From: an uncultured Phycisphaerales bacterium
Lineage (GTDB): Bacteria > Planctomycetota > Phycisphaerae > Phycisphaerales > UBA1924
Assembly (NCBI GenBank): GCA_903929885.1
Contig: CAIYWI010000031.1
Coordinates: 1 to 64,000, forward strand
Direction of reading: 5' to 3'
DNA length: 64,000 nt
The notes under the pieces were generated by a model. The model was not told the origin of the DNA. It did no database searches and saw only the letters and a list, made by a program, of their open reading frames with translations. Below, in pieces: positions 1 through 7,907 of the stretch. Position 1 is the stretch's first letter; the number at the start of each line of letters is the position of its first letter. The position numbers and the translations under genes were made by a program.

Positions 1-381
1 CATCCCACACGCGGCATTGCTCCGTCAGGCTTTCGCCCATTGCGGAAGATTCGTTACTGCAGCCTCCCGTAGGAGTCCGAACAGTGTCTCAGTTTCGATG
101 TCGCGGGCCGTGCTCTCACACCCGCTACCCGTCTTCGCCTTGGTGGGCCATTACCCCGCCAACTAGCTGATAGGACGATCGCCGCTCCCAAGGCGGTAAA
201 CCTTTGCTCCTTGGAGATCATGGGGTATTATGGTGAGTTTCCCCACCCTATCCCCCACCTCGGGGTACGTTCGATCGCATTACTGACCCTTTCGCCACTT
301 GCCCTTGCGGGCACGTTCGACTTGCATGTTTTAGCCATGCCGCCAGCGTTCAATCTGAGCCATGATCAAACTCTTCAGTTG
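1..381 (-). rRNA. rrs: 16S ribosomal RNA, 5' part (continues beyond the left edge)
   Basis: This is the first ~380 nt of 16S rRNA on the minus strand. The universal 27F site lies at about 349-376 (complement of AGAGTTTGATCATGGCTCAG) and the conserved 338-region site (complement of ACTCCTACGGGAGGCTGCAG) at about 60-80. The 5' boundary is placed by similarity to the E. coli start just before the AACTGAAGAG block at 372-381, so it is accurate to a few bases. The 3' part is outside the window. The sequence looks planctomycete-like, but this is a reading by eye. Confidence 0.97.
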
Positions 382-846
382 ATTTCCTTGAACCTCCTTG
401 CGGAGGCTTTGATCTCAAGAGAAGAAGACCATGTAACCTGCGTCCGGTTCTTTCGAACCTTCTCGCAGGCGGTCTCCAGGAGCCCTTCGGGGGAAGGACT
501 CCTGCCATCCATTGGCATGGATGGAAAATTGGCTTCACTCGTTCACCTCGCACCGGCTGGGTTGAAGAGCCGGTGCAAGTCTTGCACGAGAGTGAAACCG
601 GCCTCCCTGTGAAGAAGAGGCCCGACGTCACGTTTGGCCAGCTTGTACGGGCTGACGTGACATATTTGAGGATCGCGTTCGTGATGGGCTCGTCGAAGCC
701 CTCGGTGTGCACCGACACACGAACGCCACACTCTCGTGCGGTATTCCCAACTGTTCACTTGTCAAAGAGCTAGCCCGCTCACTCGCCTTGCGGCCTCGGA
801 ACGCTTCGCGTTCGAAGGTGGTCCGCTGCGAAATCAGCAGGGCGAG
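382..846 (-). other. rRNA operon leader with a series of hairpins
   Basis: About 460 nt lie between the predicted promoter and the 16S 5' end. Read from either strand it holds clear inverted repeats: 446-459 (5-bp stem, TTTC loop), 478-503 (11-bp stem with one mismatch), 505-524 (8-bp perfect stem), 550-576 (9-bp perfect stem, 9-nt loop), a short one at 395-408 and a looser pair at 624-661. No credible protein gene is present. Such structured leaders commonly carry RNase III processing and antitermination signals; the individual roles here are inferred. Confidence 0.7.
759..770 (-). promoter_or_regulatory. boxA antitermination element of the rRNA leader
   Basis: On the minus strand the sequence reads GCTCTTTGACAA, a one-mismatch match to the rRNA boxA (GCTCTTTAACAA) that binds NusB/S10. 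It lies between the predicted promoter and the 16S gene, as expected for a leader boxA. Confidence 0.7.
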
Positions 847-876
847 ATACTAAGCGTTCGCCTTCCCCCCCGTCAA
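847..876 (-). promoter_or_regulatory. candidate rRNA operon promoter
   Basis: On the minus strand TTGACG (complement of 871-876) and TAGTAT (complement of 847-852) are separated by 18 nt. It is the best sigma70-type pair between comF and the boxA. A second TTGACA occurs at 908-913 without a convincing -10. Confidence 0.5.
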
Positions 877-1014
877 GCGGCCGCGGACAAATCGTGAGGC
901 GAATTCTTGTCAACCAACGCCTGCGACCAGACTTGCGCCTGCGGAATGCCCCCATCTTCTCCTTCCACGCCTTCAACCCTTCCGAGACCCGTCCAGAACC
1001 CTTTCAAACTACGA

Positions 1015-1890
1015 TCACGAGGGCCCTGCTGCCGTTGCCACGCACGCCCACACCTCCCCAGCCCCCGCTCGCACGCTCGCCAGCCGCCGGCACGCCTCCT
1101 CCATCGTCGAGCCGGTGGTCATCACGTCGTCCACCACCAGCACCAACCTTGCCGCCGACCCGTCCATCAGTCGTCGTCGCCCGAACCGCGTGGGCTGCAT
1201 CGCACCCGCCACGTTTCGCCGCCGCGACGCCTCTGACAACGTCGATTGCGCCGGTCGATGCGCCCGCCTCAGCCATCGCTCGACGCCCACCCCGAGTTCG
1301 CTCGCCACGCCCGTCGCCACCACCGAGGCATGATCAATCCCTCGCACGAACCGGCGCCACCGCGATGGCGGCATCGGCACCACCACGATCTCCGGCATCG
1401 CGACTCGCACCCGTTCGATGCACTCGGCAATCGCCACTCCCAACGCCCGTCCCACCTCGTGTCCAAGCCCGCGTGCCCGCGAGAACTTGACCTCCAACAC
1501 CGTGTCGCGCAAGAGTCCGTCATGCTCGCCCAGCCGGACCACCCGGTCCCATGCAAGCGTTCGCCCGCGACACGAGCGGCAACCCGCCTCTCCCGCCGGC
1601 GCGTCGCACGGGTCCAACGTTTCCTCCCCGCCCGCCGTGCGACCGCAACGACCGCAATAGCTCGCGGCGGCGTCCCGACGCCACCCGGCTTCGCGAATCA
1701 TGTCCGCCCACGAAGGCCGCTCGAGCCCCAACCACGTCCGCTCGATGTCGAGCACGTGGTCTCGCCAACCCAGGATGCGTCCTCCCGATCCGGCCGCCCC
1801 GCCGCCGCTCGGTCGCGGCACGATCGCCGCCCCCGCGACGGAGGGCGCGGGCGGCCAACGGAACGCATCCTGTGGCGTGCGGTCGAGCAT
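1015..1890 (-). CDS. ComF family phosphoribosyltransferase-like protein
   Basis: 291 aa. The N-terminal third holds paired cysteines (CGRCGRT and CRSC) that look like a ComF zinc ribbon. The C-terminal half has the PRTase PRPP loop VLVVDDVMTTGSTMEEA and the ComF-typical block RGIDHA...AQSTLSEASRRRNVAGA. ComF proteins are linked to DNA uptake in competent bacteria, although many homologues have unknown roles. A longer reading from 1920 is open, but a TATCAT box at 1905-1910 (minus) lies 14 nt upstream of the ATG at 1890, which favours the shorter form. The gene precedes the rRNA operon in the same direction. Confidence 0.85.
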   Translation of the reverse strand: MLDRTPQDAFRWPPAPSVAGAAIVPRPSGGGAAGSGGRILGWRDHVLDIERTWLGLERPSWADMIREAGWRRDAAASYCGRCGRTAGGEETLDPCDAPAGEAGCRSCRGRTLAWDRVVRLGEHDGLLRDTVLEVKFSRARGLGHEVGRALGVAIAECIERVRVAMPEIVVVPMPPSRWRRFVRGIDHASVVATGVASELGVGVERWLRRAHRPAQSTLSEASRRRNVAGAMQPTRFGRRRLMDGSAARLVLVVDDVMTTGSTMEEACRRLASVRAGAGEVWACVATAAGPS

Positions 1891-1904
1891 CACGGAACCA
1901 CTCG

Positions 1905-1910
1905 ATGATA
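1905..1910 (-). promoter_or_regulatory. candidate -10 box of comF
   Basis: TATCAT on the minus strand, ending 14 nt before the ATG at 1890. It implies a leader of only a few bases. No clear -35 is seen. Confidence 0.35.
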
Positions 1911-2002
1911 GATCCCGCACACGCCGCCCTCTGCCCCGCGACCTTCATACGATCACGCCGTGTCGTCCGTCGCCAGCCGGGCGGACTCAGGAGCCCAACC
2001 AC

Positions 2003-3001
2003 ATGAATGACGCGGCCTCTCCGACCAAGCCCTCCACTCACGCCACCGGCGGCACCGCCCATCACCCCGGACGCGTCCCCGCGCGTCTCGCGTCGATGTG
2101 GCCCTCGGCCTCCGAGATCGGCGACAAGCCGCTGATCTGGGTCAACGGCAAGATGCTCCCCAAGAGCCAGGCGATGGTCAGCGTCTACGACCACGGCCTG
2201 CTGTACGGCGACGGCGTGTTCGAGGGCATCCGCATCTACCAGGGAAAGATCTTCAAGTGCCAGCAGCACATTGATCGGCTCTACCACTGCGCCGAACAAA
2301 TCTCCTTGCGGATCCCCATCACCAAGCAGGAGATGGAGGCCATCCAGCGCGAGTGCATCGAGGCCAACGGCATCAAGGACGGGTACATTCGCCTCGTGGT
2401 CACTCGCGGCTTTGGCACGCTTGGGCTCGACCCCCGCCGCTGTCCCATCCCGGGCATCATCTGCATCGCCGACCAGATCGCCCTCTACAAGCCCGAGTTC
2501 TACGAGACGGGCATGCGTGTGGTGGTCGCCCAGCGACCCAAGACGCCCATTCCCTGCCTCGATCCTCGCATCAAGAGCCTCAACTACCTCAACAACATCC
2601 TCGCCAAGGTCGAGGCCATCGAGCAGGGCTGCGACGAGGCCATCATGCTCAACACCGCCGGGTACGTCGTCGAATGCACCGGCGACAACATCTTCATCAT
2701 CAAGAAGGGCAAGGTCTACACGCCCCCGGTCGACGACGGCATGCTCAACGGCATCACCCGCCGATTCGTGCTCAGCACGCTGTGCCCCAAGCTCGGCATC
2801 GAGGCCGTCGAGTCCTCGCTCCGCATCGAGGAAGTCCTCACGGCCGACGAGGTCTTCCTCACCGGCACCGCCGCCGAGGTCATCGCCGTCAATCAGATCG
2901 ACGACACCAAGATCGGATCCGGCGGCGAGGGCGCCGTCACGAAGCGGATCCGCAAGCTGTTCCGCGAGATCGTCTCGGGCCCCGATATTCCGGAGGACTG
3001 A
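2003..3001 (+). CDS. ilvE: branched-chain amino acid aminotransferase (class IV PLP enzyme)
   Basis: 332 aa. It transfers the amino group between Leu/Ile/Val and 2-oxoglutarate in the cytosol. The class IV aminotransferase fold is shown by the early DHGLLYGDGVFEGIR block, the PLP lysine in RIKSLNYLNNILAK and the downstream ECTGDNIFI and FLTGTAAEV blocks. The start at 2003 has AGGAG at 1989-1993, 9 nt upstream. It carries about 35 extra N-terminal residues compared with compact homologues; an internal ATG at 2096 is possible. D-amino acid transaminase or ADC lyase of the same fold is the alternative, but length and motifs favour IlvE. It is followed by a strong terminator. Confidence 0.88.
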   Translation: MNDAASPTKPSTHATGGTAHHPGRVPARLASMWPSASEIGDKPLIWVNGKMLPKSQAMVSVYDHGLLYGDGVFEGIRIYQGKIFKCQQHIDRLYHCAEQISLRIPITKQEMEAIQRECIEANGIKDGYIRLVVTRGFGTLGLDPRRCPIPGIICIADQIALYKPEFYETGMRVVVAQRPKTPIPCLDPRIKSLNYLNNILAKVEAIEQGCDEAIMLNTAGYVVECTGDNIFIIKKGKVYTPPVDDGMLNGITRRFVLSTLCPKLGIEAVESSLRIEEVLTADEVFLTGTAAEVIAVNQIDDTKIGSGGEGAVTKRIRKLFREIVSGPDIPED

Positions 3002-3031
3002 TCTCGCCTTCACCTTCCGATAACACTCCCC

Positions 3032-3065
3032 CCCGCCGCGAGTCGCTCGCGGCGGGTTTCGTTTT
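3032..3065 (+). terminator. intrinsic terminator after ilvE
   Basis: Perfect 11-bp stem (3032-3042 with 3046-3056) around a TCG loop, followed by TTTCGTTTT. It sits 30 nt after the ilvE stop codon. Confidence 0.9.
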
Positions 3066-3273
3066 CGACCCACGTGGCCGTCGCGGCGTCGGATGGCCCG
3101 AGAATTCCCCCGATCCGGCGAACCTGGCGTGCGAACAGATGGAACGACGGGCACGTCCGGCCGAGAATCCCGGTGGGCCCGCGTCGTCAGTTGGCCCGCG
3201 AGGCGGCACGTGCCGATCGCATGGGTGTTCGCCCGCCCTTCCGGCCTCGGGGGGGCCATTGGAGTTCCCTCGC

Positions 3274-4932
3274 GTGTCGTCCTCACGGTTTGACGCCATC
3301 TCCCCTCGCCGCACGCTCGCGATGCTCGCCGCGACGGCCGGCGTGGCCTTGGCCTGCCGCCCCGCCGCGGGTCAACTGCGTGCCGACGAGGTGCTCGTCG
3401 TGTACGACTCGCGGATCGTCGACGGGAGCGGGGCACGCATCAGCCGCGACGTGGCGGAGTACTACGCCGGGAGCCGCGCGGTGCCCGGCGGTGCGGGGTC
3501 GCTGGCGGGCGCGCGGCCCGGCGTTCGGACGCTCGATCTGGCCTCGACCGGAGCGGCCGCGACGTCGCCGGGCAACATCTCCCACGCCGACTTCGTGGCT
3601 CGCCTGCAAACGCCCATCCGCTCGCATCTGACGGCGGCAGGCCTGACGCAGCGGATTCGGTGTCTCGTGCTCACGCGGGGGCTGCCCCACCGCATCCTCG
3701 ACACCGACGCCGGCGACATCATGGACTTTCCCGGGAGCATCAGCAACGAGTACACCTCGAGCGACATCACCGCCGCGAGCGTCGACTCGGAACTGACCCT
3801 CCTGTGGCAGAACCTCTCGTCGGGCGAGAACGGCGGCAGCAGCGACAGCAAGGCCGACGGCGTCATCCAGAACCCATTCTGGCGTTCGACTTCGAGCATC
3901 GTCCACGCGAGCAACGCGAACATCACGGCCGCCAAGACGCTCTCGGCCTCGGGGACCGGACCGACCTGGGTGACAGGCGGCGCGGTCGGCTCGGCGGGGC
4001 GGCTTTCGGCGGGCGACATCTATCTCGTGTGCCGCCTCGACGGCTCGAGTCTCGCCGACGTCCGGGGCATCATTGATCGTGCCGCGGATCCGTACGTGCA
4101 ACTCGCGACGGCGACCGTGCTGCTCGACGAAAGTGCGTCCAATGGCGTGGCCGACGCGGCGGCCAACTCGGAGTTCGACAATGCCGGCACCGCGTTCAGC
4201 GGCACCCGCGACGCCGACGACTACGAGGCGACGCGTGACCTGCTGATCGGCGACGGGCGTTGGACGGCGGCGAACGTGCGCTACAACGCGCTGACGGCCT
4301 TCAACCAGTTCTTCATCGGGCCTCGCCTGTCATGGCAGGCCAACCACGGCATCATGGTGACCTCGCCCGTGGTGCTGGTCGCCAGCTACGGGCTCAACCA
4401 CGCGGGACAACCCCTGACGACCGCGGGCATCGAGGGGGGCAAGGTGTACGCGACGAGCTACAACTACGCGATCGGCGCGATCTTCAACAGTCTCGAGAGC
4501 TTCAACTGCCGCGACTTCGGGGGGCTTGGCACGCTCGGCTTCGCGCAGCAGCAGCAGGCATCGGCCTTCTTCGCGGCCGGCGGCACCTTCGCGGTGGGCA
4601 ACGTCTGGGAACCGCTGGCGGACACGGTGCCCGACAACCGCCTGCTGGTCTCGAACTTCCTGCTTGGGTCGATGAGTTTCGCGGAGGCGGCGTGGTCGAG
4701 CATCCCCGTCCTGAGCTGGATGCAGATCGCCGTGGGCGACCCGCTGGCCCGCGTGCAGCGGAGCAGCGAGGACATCGACGGCGATGGGGTCGTCGGGGTC
4801 GGCGACTTGCACGCGTGGGAGATCGCCCCGGTCGACGTGAACCGCAATGGCACGACCGACAACAACGACCGCCTGCTGGTGGCGAGGGCCGTGCGGGCGA
4901 CGGAACGCGCGACGATGCTGATGCCGCGGTGA
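3274..4932 (+). CDS. secreted TIGR03790-family protein with dockerin-like C-terminus
   Basis: 552 aa. The start is the GTG at 3274 with GGAG at 3261-3264, 9 nt upstream. A twin-Arg-like start (ISPRRTLAMLAA) leads into a hydrophobic segment ending near ACRPAAGQ, so export is likely. The body has the signatures I associate with TIGR03790 (VLVVYDS near the N-terminus, RIRCLVLTRGLPHRI, the LLIGDGRW block), a family of unknown function frequent in planctomycetes. The last ~60 residues hold two Ca-loop-like stretches, DIDGDGVVGVGD and DVNRNGTTDNND, resembling type I dockerin repeats. Unlike three other secreted proteins in this window it does not end in cysteine. Function unknown. Confidence 0.8.
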   Translation: MSSSRFDAISPRRTLAMLAATAGVALACRPAAGQLRADEVLVVYDSRIVDGSGARISRDVAEYYAGSRAVPGGAGSLAGARPGVRTLDLASTGAAATSPGNISHADFVARLQTPIRSHLTAAGLTQRIRCLVLTRGLPHRILDTDAGDIMDFPGSISNEYTSSDITAASVDSELTLLWQNLSSGENGGSSDSKADGVIQNPFWRSTSSIVHASNANITAAKTLSASGTGPTWVTGGAVGSAGRLSAGDIYLVCRLDGSSLADVRGIIDRAADPYVQLATATVLLDESASNGVADAAANSEFDNAGTAFSGTRDADDYEATRDLLIGDGRWTAANVRYNALTAFNQFFIGPRLSWQANHGIMVTSPVVLVASYGLNHAGQPLTTAGIEGGKVYATSYNYAIGAIFNSLESFNCRDFGGLGTLGFAQQQQASAFFAAGGTFAVGNVWEPLADTVPDNRLLVSNFLLGSMSFAEAAWSSIPVLSWMQIAVGDPLARVQRSSEDIDGDGVVGVGDLHAWEIAPVDVNRNGTTDNNDRLLVARAVRATERATMLMPR

Positions 4933-4948
4933 TCACGCGGACCGATGG

Positions 4949-6112
4949 TCACACGGTGATCAGCGGGTCGCGATCCGCCTTCGACACCACGCACTCGACG
5001 CCGGGCAGCCGCTCGCGAAGCATCGTCGCCAGCCGCGGCAGGTAGCCCCGCTCTGTGCTGGTGTGATTGCCGAGCACGACGCTCATGCCCGCGTGCAGCG
5101 CGCCCATCACGTCGTGATGCGCCATCTCGCCGGTCACGAAGACCTCGCATCCCTCGTGCCTGGCGATCTTGGAGAGCGACGCTCCCGCACCCGGGCAGAC
5201 GCCGATGAATCGAACCAGCCGCCGCTCGTCGCCGTCGCACAAGGCGAAACGCACCCGGTCGCGACGCGTCCACGCCTTGAGGCGTTGGGCGAGTTCGCCG
5301 ACCGTCACCGGACGGTCGAGCACCAGCCGTCGCCCCGCACCCAACGAGCGACGGGGCTGGGCGACCAGGTCGTACACGTCGATGGCCGGCTCTTCGTAGG
5401 GGTGGAAGCGTCGGAGCGTCTCGATGGCCAAGGGCAGGGCGGCACGCGAGCAGACCATCTCGAGCCGGAGTTCGTTCACCTGCTCGATCTGGCCGGACTG
5501 TCCCACCCGAGGCTTGGTGGTCGGGCCGCCGAGGAAGGTGCCGGTGCCCGCGGACGCGAAGGAACAGACTTGATAGTCGCCGATAACGCCGGCGCCGGCG
5601 GTGGCGAGGGCCTCCCGAAGCCTCGGGGCCGCGTCGGAGCCGACGAAGGTGACGATCTTCACCTGCTGGGTCGAGGCGGTCTGTGCGTGGGGCGTCAAGG
5701 CGCGGCAGTCGCCCGCGATCCGGCTCGGGGGCCCGTCCGGATCGGCGACAGAACCGCTCAACCCTTCACAGAGCCAATCCGTGATGCCTCCGTTGACGGC
5801 ATCGAGAGCGGTATGGGGCGAATAGATGGCCATGCCGGCCTCGAGCGCGCGGAGGATGATGCGTTGACGGGGCGTGGCGTCCGTGATGCGGGTCAGCGGA
5901 TCCCAGATGGGCGGGTGATAGGCCACCACGGCGGCAGCCTTGCAGGCGATGGCCTCGGCGAGCACGGTCTCGGTCAGGTCGATCGTCAGCAGGACCGGCC
6001 CCTGGGCGACGCGAGCGCGATCGCCGGCGAGCAGGCCGACCTTGTCCCACGGTTCCGCCAGTTCGAGAGGGGCGATGGAACTCAACGCCGACACGAGATC
6101 TTGGATCAGCAT
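4949..6112 (-). CDS. NIF3-like dinuclear metal protein (GTP cyclohydrolase I type 2 / DUF34 family)
   Basis: 387 aa, the long form with a domain inserted between the two NIF3 halves. Metal-site motifs are visible: AYHPPIW near residue 85, SPHTALDAVNGG near residue 120, and HHDVMG...NHTSTERGY in the last 60 residues. The first motif reads YHPP, as in eukaryotic NIF3L1, rather than the HHP of many bacterial members. The family is conserved, but its biochemical role is unsettled. It converges with the gene ending at 4932 and is separated from it by only 16 nt. Confidence 0.88.
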   Translation of the reverse strand: MLIQDLVSALSSIAPLELAEPWDKVGLLAGDRARVAQGPVLLTIDLTETVLAEAIACKAAAVVAYHPPIWDPLTRITDATPRQRIILRALEAGMAIYSPHTALDAVNGGITDWLCEGLSGSVADPDGPPSRIAGDCRALTPHAQTASTQQVKIVTFVGSDAAPRLREALATAGAGVIGDYQVCSFASAGTGTFLGGPTTKPRVGQSGQIEQVNELRLEMVCSRAALPLAIETLRRFHPYEEPAIDVYDLVAQPRRSLGAGRRLVLDRPVTVGELAQRLKAWTRRDRVRFALCDGDERRLVRFIGVCPGAGASLSKIARHEGCEVFVTGEMAHHDVMGALHAGMSVVLGNHTSTERGYLPRLATMLRERLPGVECVVSKADRDPLITV

Positions 6113-6728
6113 GCCCCATTGTTGGGGCCGTCGGACGCCGAACCCTGACGCAGCCCGATCCGGCGGTCACGCCGCCACAAGGCACCCCTCACGGCCCTGC
6201 CGAGCGTGCGATCGACGGCCGGATAACCCAGACTCAGGCGACGTTATGGGAATCTGGGGTGGCAAATGGCCGCAAAGGTGGAGTCAAGCGAAGCAACCCC
6301 TTGCATTTACGAGCAGGCGGCGTTAACCTGTGACTCTACGCGCGGCTTTTCCGAGCCGGGCGTTCCGAGCACGAGTCGAGAGAGAGAGACCGGATCGCCA
6401 CGACGGCACTTCGAAGCGGGATGTTTCCGGCGAGTAGTTTCGCCGCCGCCGAGTGTTTCGTTTCGGCCCCTGCCGACGCACGTCGGCCTCTGTCTTGATC
6501 AACGGTTCGGCATGGCCATCGCTGCTTGGCGCAGCGATCGTCGATCGGTCGGCGACGGGTCGAGGAGCCCGGCGACGAACCGGCAACGCGATGGTGCGTC
6601 CGGGGCCTTGAACGGCCATGGAGCAGCACGCGGGCTTGAGTGTGCGGCCCGGCATCGATCCGACAGGATGGGTGGCCATGGGCGGAGAGACATGTCCCCG
6701 AAAGGGGATCAGGAGCAGGAGACAAGAC
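6113..6728. other. 616-bp non-coding stretch upstream of the PEP-CTERM-like gene
   Basis: No supported gene. A weak promoter candidate for the plus-strand gene is TTGCAT at 6301-6306 with TAACCT at 6324-6329 (17-nt spacer), which would give a leader of about 390 nt. Close to the gene a small hairpin with a GAAA tetraloop (TCCCC/GGGGA, 6695-6708) ends 8 nt before the ribosome-binding site. Confidence 0.4.
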
Positions 6729-7745
6729 ATGAGCAGGAATCTTCTGGCATTGGCGCTCGTCGCCGGCACCACGGCTTCGGCCGTGGCGAGCACCGTCAAC
6801 TTCACCACCATCGCGTCGGTGACGTTCAACAACAAGGGCTCGATCGACGCGCAGGGTGACGTCGACAACGCTCGCGACACGTGGGTTGTCCCCGCGGGCA
6901 GCGGCGGTTCGGTCACCTCCGTCCGCGTGCAGGGCTCGCTGACCTTGAACCAGACCGGGACGTTCGCGAGCGAGGCTCGCGTCCGCATGTCGCCGGGCGG
7001 CGGCAGTTCCTTCACCGCCTTCAACGTGCAGGGCACGACGACGGGCAGCTACTTGGGCACGATCTCCGTCGATCGCTCGGTGGCCGTCACGGCCTTCTCC
7101 CTCGCCGAGGGCGGAACCGTCGACTTCGAGTGGTTCGAGTCCTTCCAGGACGGCACCGCCGGCCTGCCCGAATCGACGTGGGACACTGTCACGTACTCCT
7201 TCGGCGGCGCGGTGATTCAGAACGGCAACTTCAGCCTTGGCTCGACCCCGGCTGACGGCGTGACCCGCTCCACCGCCGGCACGAATGTCTCGGGCGGCCT
7301 CGACTTCTACACGATCACGATTCCGCACGGCGTGACCAACCTGAGCCACTACCTGAACATCAAGACGAGCCAACCCGCCGGCGGCGCTGCCTACGACAGC
7401 GAACTGGCGATCTACGACGCGGCGGGCAATAAGATCGCCGAGGATGACGACGGCGCGATGGGCACCGGCTTCTACAGCATGCTCTCCTTCGGCGCAGCCG
7501 ACCCGCTCGCCGACTCGGTCGATACGAGCAACACCGGACCCGGCGAGAACGGTGCATCCCTCCCCGCGGGCACCTACACCATCGTCGTCGGCGGCTTCAA
7601 CACCGTCTTCGGCTCGACGATCGGCGGGATCACCGCCGGTACCGCCGCCGGCCCGTACAGCCTCGACGTGACCTATGTCCCGGCTCCGGGCGCGGTCGCC
7701 CTGATGGGCCTGGCCGGCCTGGTCGCCGGTCGCCGTCGCCGCTGA
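6729..7745 (+). CDS. secreted protein with PEP-CTERM-like C-terminal anchor
   Basis: 338 aa. AGGAG at 6717-6721 lies 7 nt before the ATG. A signal peptide (residues 1-20, ending AVAS) is followed by a Ser/Thr/Gly-rich body with a pre-peptidase C-like region (SGGLDFYTITIPHG...YDSELAIYDAAGNKIAEDDDG). The C-terminus is VPAPGAVALMGLAGLVAGRR, ending in RRRR: a short PAPGA motif, hydrophobic helix and basic tail. This is the tripartite layout of PEP-CTERM sorting signals handled by exosortase. The motif is PAP rather than PEP. The protein is probably exported and membrane-held or sorted. No exosortase gene is in the window. Monocistronic, with a terminator after it. Confidence 0.8.
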   Translation: MSRNLLALALVAGTTASAVASTVNFTTIASVTFNNKGSIDAQGDVDNARDTWVVPAGSGGSVTSVRVQGSLTLNQTGTFASEARVRMSPGGGSSFTAFNVQGTTTGSYLGTISVDRSVAVTAFSLAEGGTVDFEWFESFQDGTAGLPESTWDTVTYSFGGAVIQNGNFSLGSTPADGVTRSTAGTNVSGGLDFYTITIPHGVTNLSHYLNIKTSQPAGGAAYDSELAIYDAAGNKIAEDDDGAMGTGFYSMLSFGAADPLADSVDTSNTGPGENGASLPAGTYTIVVGGFNTVFGSTIGGITAGTAAGPYSLDVTYVPAPGAVALMGLAGLVAGRRRR

Positions 7746-7778
7746 TCCAGTTCATCCGTTCAACTGTGTCGTCTCAGG

Positions 7779-7815
7779 AAAGGCCCTCCGACCACGGAGG
7801 GCCTTTCTGCTTTTT
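7779..7815 (+). terminator. intrinsic terminator after the PEP-CTERM-like gene
   Basis: Perfect 12-bp stem 7779-7790 with 7795-7806, ACCA loop, followed by CTGCTTTTTG. Confidence 0.9.
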
Positions 7816-7907
7816 GTCACAGGGAGTGAGGTCGCCACGAGGCGCCGGCCCCGATCCACCCGTGGCGACCTCGCGTCCTCGGATGCCCGCGTGGACGAGC
7901 CCTGATT

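Noticed and set aside
211-773. Short open frames in the 16S/leader region
   Set aside because: They lie in rRNA or its structured leader and show no codon bias or family.
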